From Stomoxys calcitrans (lineage: Eukaryota; Arthropoda; Insecta; Diptera; Muscidae), in the NCBI RefSeq assembly GCF_963082655.1, contig NC_081554.1, forward strand, positions 98,814,232-98,878,231: DNA of 64,000 nucleotides, written 5' to 3'. The number at the start of each line of letters is the position of its first letter. The stretch's first letter is position 1. The notes under the pieces were generated by a model, which worked only from the letters and a program-made list of their open reading frames with translations, did not search any database and was not told where the DNA came from. The position numbers were made by a program, and so were the translations under genes. Positions 35,201-46,336 of this stretch are shown in pieces.

Positions 35201-37577
35201 CCATTTAAAGTTAAAGTTAGAATTAACAGAATGGCCCACTGTGCAAAAACTAAGAGGGGTTCAGGGTACCCACTTATAGTGAAGGAAGCTCTTGATGCCT
35301 AGGATCTAAATCAAAAAGCAAAATATGCAAAAAGCCGCCAGTATTTGAGATAATTGCCATTTAAAGTTAAAGTTAGAATTAACAGAATGGCCCACTGTGC
35401 AAAAACTAAGAGGGGTTCAGGGTACCCACTTATAGTGAAGGAAGCTCTTGATGCCTAGGATCTAAATCAAAAAGCAAAATATGCAAAAAGCCGCCAGTAT
35501 TTGAGATAATTGCCATTTAAAGTTAAAGTTAGAATTAACAGAATGGCCCACTGTGCAAAAACTAAGAGGGGTGCATGGTACCCACTTATAGTGAAGGAAG
35601 CTCTTGATGCCTAGGATCTAAATCAAAAAGCAAAATATGCAAAAAGCCGCCAGTATTTGAGATAATTGCCATTTAAAGTTAAAGTTAGAATTAACAGAAT
35701 GGCCCACTGTGCAAAAACTAAGAGGGGTTCAGGGTACCCACTTATAGTGAAGGAAGCTCTTGATGCCTAGGATCTAAATCAAAAAGCAAAATATGCAAAA
35801 AGCCGCCAGTATTTGAGATAATTGCCATTTAAAGTTAAAGTTAGAATTAACAGAATGGCCCACTGTGCAAAAACTAAGAGGGGTGCATGGTACCCACTTA
35901 TAGTGAAGGAAACTCTTGATGCCTAGAATCTAAATCAAAAAGCAAAATATGCAAAAAGCCGCCAGTATTTGAGATAATTGGCATTTAAAGTTAAAGTTAG
36001 AATTAACAGAATGGCCCACTGTGCAAAAACTAAGAGGGGTGCAGGGTACCCACTTATAGTGAAGGAAGCTCTTGATGCCTAGGATCTAAATCAAAAAGCA
36101 AAATATGCAAAAAGCCGCCAGTATTTGAGATAATTGCCATTTAAAGTTAAAGTTAGAATTAACAGAATGGCCCACTGTGCAAAAACTAAGAGGGGTGCAT
36201 GGTACCCACTTATAGTGAAGGAAGCTCTTGATGCCTAGGATCTAAATCAAAAAGCAAAATATGCAAAAAGCCGCCAGTATTTGAGATAATTGCCATTTAA
36301 AGTTAAAGTTAGAATTAACAGAATGGCCCACTGTGCAAAAACTAAGAGGGGTGCATGGTACCCACTTATAGTGAAGGAAGCTCTTGATGCCTAGGATCTA
36401 AATCAAAAAGCAAAATATGCAAAAAGCCGCCAGTATTTGAGATAATTGCCATTTAAAGTTAAAGTTAGAATTAACAGAATGGCCCACTGTGCAAAAACTA
36501 AGAGGGGTTCAGGGTACCCACTTATAGTGAAGGAAGCTCTTGATGCCTAGGATCTAAATCAAAAAGCAAAATATGCAAAAAGCCGCCAGTATTTGAGATA
36601 ATTGCCATTTAAAGTTAAAGTTAGAATTAACAGAATGGCCCACTGTGCAAAAACTAAGAGGGGTGCATGGTACCCACTTATAGTGAAGGAAGCTCTTGAT
36701 GCCTAGGATCTAAATCAAAAAGCAAAATATGCAAAAAGCCGCCAGTATTTGAGATAATTGCCATTTAAAGTTAAAGTTAGAATTAACAGAATGGCCCACT
36801 GTGCAAAAACTAAGAGGGGTTCAGGGTACCCACTTATAGTGAAGGAAGCTCTTGATGCCTAGGATCTAAATCAAAAAGCAAAATATGCAAAAAGCCGCCA
36901 GTATTTGAGATAATTGCCATTTAAAGTTAAAGTTAGAATTAACAGAATGGCCCACTGTGCAAAAACTAAGAGGGGTGCAGGGTACCCACTTATAGTGAAG
37001 GAAGCTCTTGATGCCTAGGATCTAAATCAAAAAGCAAAATATGCAAAAAGCCGCCAGTATTTGAGATAATTGCCATTTAAAGTTAAAGTTAGAATTAACA
37101 GAATGGCCCACTGTGCAAAAACTAAGAGGGGTTCAGGGTACCCACTTATAGTGAAGGAAGCTCTTGATGCCTAGGATCTAAATCAAAAAGCAAAATATGC
37201 AAAAAGCCGCCAGTATTTCAGATAATTGCCATTTAAAGTTAAAGTTAGAATTAACAGAATGGCCCACTGTGCAAAAACTAAGAGGGGTGCATGGTACCCA
37301 CTTATAGTGAAGGAAGCTCTTGATGCCTAGGATCTAAATCAAAAAGCAAAATATGCAAAAAGCCGCCAGTATTTGAGATAATTGCCATTTAAAGTTAAAG
37401 TTAGAATTAACAGAATGGCCCACTGTGCAAAAACTAAGAGGGGTGCAGGGTACCCACTTATAGTGAAGGAAGCTCTTGATGCCTAGGATCTAAATCAAAA
37501 AGCAAAATATGCGAAAAGCCGCCAGTATTTGAGATAATTGGCATTTTAAGTTAAAGTTAGAATTAACAGAATGACCC
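32281..37577 (+). repeat. Left array: 34 units of 156 bp
   Basis: Units start with AAAAACTAAGAGGGG at 32281, 32437, 32593 and so on to 37429. The last start minus the first is 5,148 = 33 x 156, so there is no net indel. Units differ by a few substitutions: GTGCAGGG/GTGCATGG/GTTCAGGG, CTAGGATC/CTAGAATC, GAAGCTC/GAAACTC, AATTGCC/AATTGGC. The unit contains GGGTACCC and CCTAGG palindromes. The first unit has a private GTGCCGGGTATCC; the last has GCGAAAAGCC and a broken end (ATGACCCAC). Confidence 0.95.
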
Positions 37578-37703
37578 ACAAAAATTAATATTTTATCACA
37601 TTTTCTTATATATCATATATATGTTATTTTGTATAACATTTTTTCTATTCGTGCTTATAAGGCCGGTATGATTTAAAATACTATTTAATATATATTATCA
37701 CAT
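37578..37703. other. AT-rich central spacer (loop) of the foldback
   Basis: About 126 bp rich in TATATAT, with one GC block (AAGGCCGGTATG). Only non-array DNA between the opposed arrays. No ORF. Either the remnant of a lost internal coding region or the junction where the arms were joined. Confidence 0.85.
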
Positions 37704-40700
37704 ATATTTTGCTTTTTGATTTAGATCCTAGGCATCAAGAGCTTCCTTCACTATAAGTGGGTACCCTGAACCCCTCTTAGTTTTTGCACAGTGGGCCATT
37801 CTGTTAATTCTAACTTTAACTTTAAATGGCAATTATCTCAAATACTGGCGGCTTTTTGCATATTTTGCTTTTTGATTTAGATCCTAGGCATCAAGAGCTT
37901 CCTTCACTATAAGTGGGTACCATGCACCCCTCTTAGTTTTTGCACAGTGGGCCATTCTGTTAATTCTAACTTTAACTTTAAATGGCAATTATCTCAAATA
38001 CTGGCGGCTTTTTGCATATTTTGCTTTTTGATTTAGATCCTAGGCATCAAGAGCTTCCTTCACTATAAGTGGGTACCCTGAACCCCTCTTAGTTTTTGCA
38101 CAGTGGGCCATTCTGTTAATTCTAACTTTAACTTTAAATGGCAATTATCTCAAATACTGGCGGCTTTTTGCATATTTTGCTTTTTGATTTAGATCCTAGG
38201 CATCAAGAGCTTCCTTCACTATAAGTGGGTACCCTGAACCCCTCTTAGTTTTTGCACAGTGGGCCATTCTGTTAATTCTAACTTTAACTTTAAATGGCAA
38301 TTATCTCAAATACTGGCGGCTTTTTGCATATTTTGCTTTTTGATTTAGATCCTAGGCATCAAGAGCTTCCTTCACTATAAGTGGGTACCATGCACCCCTC
38401 TTAGTTTTTGCACAGTGGGCCATTCTGTTAATTCTAACTTTAACTTTAAATGGCAATTATCTCAAATACTGGCGGCTTTTTGCATATTTTGCTTTTTGAT
38501 TTAGATCCTAGGCATCAAGAGCTTCCTTCACTATAAGTGGGTACCCTGCACCCCTCTTAGTTTTTGCACAGTGGGCCATTCTGTTAATTCTAACTTTAAC
38601 TTTAAATGGCAATTATCTCAAATACTGGCGGCTTTTTGCATATTTTGCTTTTTGATTTAGATCCTAGGCATCAAGAGCTTCCTTCACTATAAGTGGGTAC
38701 CATGCACCCCTCTTAGTTTTTGCACAGTGGGCCATTCTGTTAATTCTAACTTTAACTTTAAATGGCAATTATCTCAAATACTGGCGGCTTTTTGCATATT
38801 TTGCTTTTTGATTTAGATCCTAGGCATCAAGAGCTTCCTTCACTATAAGTGGGTACCCTGAACCCCTCTTAGTTTTTGCACAGTGGGCCATTCTGTTAAT
38901 TCTAACTTTAACTTTAAATGGCAATTATCTCAAATACTGGCGGCTTTTTGCATATTTTGCTTTTTGATTTAGATCCTAGGCATCAAGAGCTTCCTTCACT
39001 ATAAGTGGGTACCATGCACCCCTCTTAGTTTTTGCACAGTGGGCCATTCTGTTAATTCTAACTTTAACTTTAAATGGCAATTATCTCAAATACTGGCGGC
39101 TTTTTGCATATTTTGCTTTTTGATTTAGATCCTAGGCATCAAGAGCTTCCTTCACTATAAGTGGGTACCATGCACCCCTCTTAGTTTTTGCACAGTGGGC
39201 CATTCTGTTAATTCTAACTTTAACTTTAAATGGCAATTATCTCAAATACTGGCGGCTTTTTGCATATTTTGCTTTTTGATTTAGATCCTAGGCATCAAGA
39301 GCTTCCTTCACTATAAGTGGGTACCCTGCACCCCTCTTAGTTTTTGCACAGTGGGCCATTCTGTTAATTCTAACTTTAACTTAAAATGCCAATTATCTCA
39401 AATACTGGCGGCTTTTCGCATATTTTGCTTTTTGATTTAGATCCTAGGCATCAAGAGCTTCCTTCACTATAAGTGGGTACCCTGCACCCCTCTTAGTTTT
39501 TGCACAGTGGGCCATTCTGTTAATTCTAACTTTAACTTTAAATGGCAATTATCTCAAATACTGGCGGCTTTTTGCATATTTTGCTTTTTGATTTAGATCC
39601 TAGGCATCAAGAGCTTCCTTCACTATAAGTGGGTACCATGCACCCCTCTTAGTTTTTGCACAGTGGGCCATTCTGTTAATTCTAACTTTAACTTTAAATG
39701 GCAATTATCTGAAATACTGGCGGCTTTTTGCATATTTTGCTTTTTGATTTAGATCCTAGGCATCAAGAGCTTCCTTCACTATAAGTGGGTACCCTGAACC
39801 CCTCTTAGTTTTTGCACAGTGGGCCATTCTGTTAATTCTAACTTTAACTTTAAATGGCAATTATCTCAAATACTGGCGGCTTTTTGCATATTTTGCTTTT
39901 TGATTTAGATCCTAGGCATCAAGAGCTTCCTTCACTATAAGTGGGTACCCTGCACCCCTCTTAGTTTTTGCACAGTGGGCCATTCTGTTAATTCTAACTT
40001 TAACTTTAAATGGCAATTATCTCAAATACTGGCGGCTTTTTGCATATTTTGCTTTTTGATTTAGATCCTAGGCATCAAGAGCTTCCTTCACTATAAGTGG
40101 GTACCCTGAACCCCTCTTAGTTTTTGCACAGTGGGCCATTCTGTTAATTCTAACTTTAACTTTAAATGGCAATTATCTCAAATACTGGCGGCTTTTTGCA
40201 TATTTTGCTTTTTGATTTAGATCCTAGGCATCAAGAGCTTCCTTCACTATAAGTGGGTACCATGCACCCCTCTTAGTTTTTGCACAGTGGGCCATTCTGT
40301 TAATTCTAACTTTAACTTTAAATGGCAATTATCTCAAATACTGGCGGCTTTTTGCATATTTTGCTTTTTGATTTAGATCCTAGGCATCAAGAGCTTCCTT
40401 CACTATAAGTGGGTACCCTGAACCCCTCTTAGTTTTTGCACAGTGGGCCATTCTGTTAATTCTAACTTTAACTTTAAATGGCAATTATCTCAAATACTGG
40501 CGGCTTTTTGCATATTTTGCTTTTTGATTTAGATCCTAGGCATCAAGAGCTTCCTTCACTATAAGTGGGTACCCTGCACCCCTCTTAGTTTTTGCACAGT
40601 GGGCCATTCTGTTAATTCTAACTTTAACTTTAAATGGCAATTATCTCAAATACTGGCGGCTTTTTGCATATTTTGCTTTTTGATTTAGATCCTAGGCATC

Positions 40701-43700
40701 AAGAGCTTCCTTCACTATAAGTGGGTACCATGCACCCCTCTTAGTTTTTGCACAGTGGGCCATTCTGTTAATTCTAACTTTAACTTTAAATGGCAATTAT
40801 CTCAAATACTGGCGGCTTTTTGCATATTTTGCTTTTTGATTTAGATCCTAGGCATCAAGAGCTTCCTTCACTATAAGTGGGTACCCTGAACCCCTCTTAG
40901 TTTTTGCACAGTGGGCCATTCTGTTAATTCTAACTTTAACTTTAAATGGCAATTATCTCAAATACTGGCGGCTTTTTGCATATTTTGCTTTTTGATTTAG
41001 ATCCTAGGCATCAAGAGCTTCCTTCACTATAAGTGGGTACCATGCACCCCTCTTAGTTTTTGCACAGTGGGCCATTCTGTTAATTCTAACTTTAACTTTA
41101 AATGGCAATTATCTCAAATACTGGCGGCTTTTTGCATATTTTGCTTTTTGATTTAGATCCTAGGCATCAAGAGCTTCCTTCACTATAAGTGGGTACCATG
41201 CACCCCTCTTAGTTTTTGCACAGTGGGCCATTCTGTTAATTCTAACTTTAACTTTAAATGGCAATTATCTCAAATACTGGCGGCTTTTTGCATATTTTGC
41301 TTTTTGATTTAGATCCTAGGCATCAAGAGCTTCCTTCACTATAAGTGGGTACCCTGCACCCCTCTTAGTTTTTGCACAGTGGGCCATTCTGTTAATTCTA
41401 ACTTTAACTTTAAATGCCAATTATCTCAAATACTGGCGGCTTTTTGCATATTTTGCTTTTTGATTTAGATTCTAGGCATCAAGAGTTTCCTTCACTATAA
41501 GTGGGTACCATGCACCCCTCTTAGTTTTTGCACAGTGGGCCATTCTGTTAATTCTAACTTTAACTTTAAATGGCAATTATCTCAAATACTGGCGGCTTTT
41601 TGCATATTTTGCTTTTTGATTTAGATCCTAGGCATCAAGAGCTTCCTTCACTATAAGTGGGTACCATGCACCCCTCTTAGTTTTTGCACAGTGGGCCATT
41701 CTGTTAATTCTAACTTTAACTTTAAATGGCAATTATCTCAAATACTGGTGGCTTTTTGCATATTTTGCTTTTTGATTTAGATCCTAGGCATCAAGAGCTT
41801 CCTTCACTATAAGTGGGTACCATGCACCCCTCTTAGTTTTTGCACAGTGGGCCATTCTGTTAATTCTAACTTTAACTTTAAATGGCAATTATCTCAAATA
41901 CTGGCGGCTTTTTGCATATTTTGCTTTTTGATTTAGATTCTAGGCATCAAGAGCTTCCTTCACTATAAGTGGGTACCCTGCACCCCTCTTAGTTTTTGCA
42001 CAGTGGGCCATTCTGTTAATTCTAACTTTAACTTTAAATGGCAATTATCTCAAATACTGGCGGCTTTTTGCATATTTTGCTTTTTGATTTAGATCCTAGG
42101 CATCAAGAGCTTCCTTCACTATAAGTGGGTACCATGCACCCCTCTTAGTTTTTGCACAGTGGGCCATTCTGTTAATTCTAACTTTAACTTTAAATGGCAA
42201 TTATCTCAAATACTGGCGGCTTTTTGCATATTTTGCTTTTTGATTTAGATCCTAGGCATCAAGAGCTTCCTTCACTATAAGTGGGTACCATGCACCCCTC
42301 TTAGTTTTTGCACAGTGGGCCATTCTGTTAATTCTAACTTTAACTTTAAATGGCAATTATCTCAAATACTGGCGGCTTTTTGCATATTTTGCTTTTTGAT
42401 TTAGATCCTAGGCATCAAGAGCTTCCTTCACTATAAGTGGGTACCCTGCACCCCTCTTAGTTTTTGCACAGTGGGCCATTCTGTTAATTCTAACTTTAAC
42501 TTTAAATGCCAATTATCTCAAATACTGGCGGCTTTTTGCATATTTTGCTTTTTGATTTAGATCCTAGGCATCAAGAGCTTCCTTCACTATAAGTGGGTAC
42601 CCTGAACCCCTCTTAGTTTTTGCACAGTGGGCCATTCTGTTAATTCTAACTTTAACTTTAAATGGCAATTATCTCAAATACTGGCGGCTTTTTGCATATT
42701 TTGCTTTTTGATTTAGATCCTAGGCATCAAGAGCTTCCTTCACTATAAGTGGGTACCCTGCACCCCTCTTAGTTTTTGCACAGTGGGCCATTCTGTTAAT
42801 TCTAACTTTAACTTTAAATGGCAATTATCTCAAATACTGGCGGCTTTTTGCATATTTTGCTTTTTGATTTAGATCCTAGGCATCAAGAGCTTCCTTCACT
42901 ATAAGTGGGTACCCTGAACCCCTCTTAGTTTTTGCACAGTGGGCCATTCTGTTAATTCTAACTTTAACTTTAAATGGCAATTATCTCAAATACTGGCGGC
43001 TTTTTGCATATTTTGCTTTTTGATTTAGATCCTAGGCATCAAGAGCTTCCTTCACTATAAGTGGGTACCATGCACCCCTCTTAGTTTTTGCACAGTGGGC
43101 CATTCTGTTAATTCTAACTTTAACTTTAAATGGCAATTATCTCAAATACTGGCGGCTTTTTGCATATTTTGCTTTTTGATTTAGATCCTAGGCATCAAGA
43201 GCTTCCTTCACTATAAGTGGGTACCATGCACCCCTCTTAGTTTTTGCACAGTGGGCCATTCTGTTAATTCTAACTTTAACTTTAAATGGCAATTATCTCA
43301 AATACTGGCGGCTTTTTGCATATTTTGCTTTTTGATTTAGATCCTAGGCATCAAGAGCTTCCTTCACTATAAGTGGGTACCCTGCACCCCTCTTAGTTTT
43401 TGCACAGTGGGCCATTCTGTTAATTCTAACTTTAACTTTAAATGCCAATTATCTCAAATACTGGCGGCTTTTTGCATATTTTGCTTTTTGATTTAGATTC
43501 TAGGCATCAAGAGTTTCCTTCACTATAAGTGGGTACCATGCACCCCTCTTAGTTTTTGCACAGTGGGCCATTCTGTTAATTCTAACTTTAACTTTAAATG
43601 GCAATTATCTCAAATACTGGCGGCTTTTTGCATATTTTGCTTTTTGATTTAGATCCTAGGCATCAAGAGCTTCCTTCACTATAAGTGGGTACCATGCACC

Positions 43701-46053
43701 CCTCTTAGTTTTTGCACAGTGGGCCATTCTGTTAATTCTAACTTTAACTTTAAATGGCAATTATCTCAAATACTGGTGGCTTTTTGCATATTTTGCTTTT
43801 TGATTTAGATCCTAGGCATCAAGAGCTTCCTTCACTATAAGTGGGTACCATGCACCCCTCTTAGTTTTTGCACAGTGGGCCATTCTGTTAATTCTAACTT
43901 TAACTTTAAATGGCAATTATCTCAAATACTGGCGGCTTTTTGCATATTTTGCTTTTTGATTTAGATTCTAGGCATCAAGAGCTTCCTTCACTATAAGTGG
44001 GTACCCTGCACCCCTCTTAGTTTTTGCACAGTGGGCCATTCTGTTAATTCTAACTTTAACTTTAAATGGCAATTATCTCAAATACTGGCGGCTTTTTGCA
44101 TATTTTGCTTTTTGATTTAGATCCTAGGCATCAAGAGCTTCCTTCACTATAAGTGGGTACCATGCACCCCTCTTAGTTTTTGCACAGTGGGCCATTCTGT
44201 TAATTCTAACTTTAACTTTAAATGGCAATTATCTCAAATACTGGCGGCTTTTTGCATATTTTGCTTTTTGATTTAGATCCTAGGCATCAAGAGCTTCCTT
44301 CACTATAAGTGGGTACCCTGCACCCCTCTTAGTTTTTGCACAGTGGGCCATTCTGTTAATTCTAACTTTAACTTTAAATGCCAATTATCTCAAATACTGG
44401 CGGCTTTTTGCATATTTTGCTTTTTGATTTAGATCCTAGGCATCAAGAGCTTCCTTCACTATAAGTGGGTACCCTGAACCCCTCTTAGTTTTTGCACAGT
44501 GGGCCATTCTGTTAATTCTAACTTTAACTTTAAATGGCAATTATCTCAAATACTGGCGGCTTTTTGCATATTTTGCTTTTTGATTTAGATCCTAGGCATC
44601 AAGAGCTTCCTTCACTATAAGTGGGTACCCTGCACCCCTCTTAGTTTTTGCACAGTGGGCCATTCTGTTAATTCTAACTTTAACTTTAAATGGCAATTAT
44701 CTCAAATACTGGCGGCTTTTTGCATATTTTGCTTTTTGATTTAGATCCTAGGCATCAAGAGCTTCCTTCACTATAAGTGGGTACCCTGAACCCCTCTTAG
44801 TTTTTGCACAGTGGGCCATTCTGTTAATTCTAACTTTAACTTTAAATGGCAATTATCTCAAATACTGGCGGCTTTTTGCATATTTTGCTTTTTGATTTAG
44901 ATCCTAGGCATCAAGAGCTTCCTTCACTATAAGTGGGTACCATGCACCCCTCTTAGTTTTTGCACAGTGGGCCATTCTGTTAATTCTAACTTTAACTTTA
45001 AATGGCAATTATCTCAAATACTGGCGGCTTTTTGCATATTTTGCTTTTTGATTTAGATCCTAGGCATCAAGAGCTTCCTTCACTATAAGTGGGTACCCTG
45101 CACCCCTCTTAGTTTTTGCACAGTGGGCCATTCTGTTAATTCTAACTTTAACTTTAAATGCCAATTATCTCAAATACTGGCGGCTTTTTGCATATTTTGC
45201 TTTTTGATTTAGATCCTAGGCATCAAGAGCTTCCTTCACTATAAGTGGGTACCATGCACCCCTCTTAGTTTTTGCACAGTGGGCCATTCTGTTAATTCTA
45301 ACTTTAACTTTAAATGGCAATTATCTCAAATACTGGTGGCTTTTTGCATATTTTGCTTTTTGATTTAGATCCTAGGCATCAAGAGCTTCCTTCACTATAA
45401 GTGGGTACCATGCACCCCTCTTAGTTTTTGCACAGTGGGCCATTCTGTTAATTCTAACTTTAACTTTAAATGCCAATTATCTCAAATACTGGCGGCTTTT
45501 TGCATATTTTGCTTTTTGATTTAGATTCTAGGCATCAAGAGTTTCCTTCACTATAAGTGGGTACCATGCACCCCTCTTAGTTTTTGCACAGTGGGCCATT
45601 CTGTTAATTCTAACTTTAACTTTAAATGGCAATTATCTCAAATACTGGCGGCTTTTTGCATATTTTGCTTTTTGATTTAGATCCTAGGCATCAAGAGCTT
45701 CCTTCACTATAAGTGGATACCCGGCACCCCTCTTAGTTTTTGCACAGTGGGCCATTCTGTTAATTCTAACTTTAACTTTAAATGGCAGTTATCTCAAATA
45801 CTGGCGGCTTTTTGCATATTTTGCTTTTTGATTTAGATTCTAGGCATCAAGAGCTTCCTTCACTATAAGTGGGTACCCTGCACCCCTCTTAGTTTTTGCA
45901 CAGTGGGCCATTCTGTTAATTCTAACTTTAACTTTAAATGCCAATTATCTCAAATACTGGCGGCTTTTTGCATATTTTGCTTTTTGATTTAGATCCTAGG
46001 CATCAAGAGCTTCCTTCACTATAAGTGGATACCCGGCACCCCTCTTAGTTTTT
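37704..46053 (-). repeat. Right array: 53 full units plus a partial, inverted
   Basis: The unit-boundary motif CTTAGTTTTT occurs at 37776 and every 156 bp to 46044 (8,268 = 53 x 156). The array starts with an 82-bp partial unit. Units are the reverse complement of the left array. Variants recur with a 13-unit (2,028-bp) period over about 39.3-45.5 kb. The outermost unit carries the same private variant (GGATACCCGGCACC) as the left arm's outermost unit; a second copy sits two units inward at about 45715. Confidence 0.95.
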
Positions 46054-46328
46054 CTACTTTTCGCTTTGGACTTTTTGGTGTTGAAGATTTGTTTCTTATG
46101 CATTTATTACTTTGTTAGATAGTTTTTTACAAAATTCGCAATGTTTGTGGTCCTTTTAGTGCTCTTGTTGTCGTTTCTTATGAATTTTTTCATTATTTTT
46201 CTTGATTTTATTTCTAGATCTTTTCTGTTAAATTGTTAGCATAGCTCTGCTAAGCTCGTAACAGTGTGCTGCTAATTGAATGGGTTTGTGTCTCTGCTAG
46301 TTAAAGTTAACTTTATCTTCACGGACAT
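46054..46328 (-). repeat. Right 275-bp outer terminal inverted repeat
   Basis: Reverse complement of 32006-32280 with no difference noticed by eye. It begins CTACTTTTCGCTTTGGAC right after the last array unit. Confidence 0.88.
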
Positions 46329-46336
46329 TCTGGTTT
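46329..46336. repeat. Right target-site duplication
   Basis: TCTGGTTT directly follows the terminus GGACAT, equal to 31998-32005. Removing the element and one copy restores a continuous site, CTTCTGGTTTTGCGG. Confidence 0.88.

Larger units (their letters stand above)
32006..46328. mobile_element. Giant foldback transposable element, 14,323 bp
   Basis: Two inverted arms (left 32006-37577, right 37704-46328) enclose a 126-bp AT-rich spacer. Each arm has a 275-bp unique outer segment and an inner tandem array of a 156-bp unit, in opposite orientation in the two arms. Termini are ATGTCCGTGAAG / CTTCACGGACAT. TCTGGTTT abuts both ends as an 8-bp target-site duplication. No frame of 60 codons or more lies inside, so it is non-autonomous. 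The architecture matches Drosophila FB and Galileo elements (long inverted repeats built of tandem repeats), but the sequence is not one I recognise. An 8-bp duplication would suit a hAT- or P-type transposase; that is inference. Confidence 0.92.

Noticed and set aside
32281..46053. CRISPR array or bacterial repeat array
   Set aside because: Repeats are 156 bp head-to-tail without spacers, in a fly genomic context, inside a foldback element.
32281..46053. Repeat protein encoded by the 156-bp unit (52 codons, in frame)
   Set aside because: Although the unit length is a multiple of three, no frame on either strand stays open for 60 codons across the array.
32006..46328. Pure assembly artefact (hairpin or chimeric inverted read)
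   Set aside because: Arms differ in unit number and in variant order, and the element has clean target-site duplications. An artefactual fold-over would give mirror-identical arms including flanks. Exact copy number could still be misassembled.
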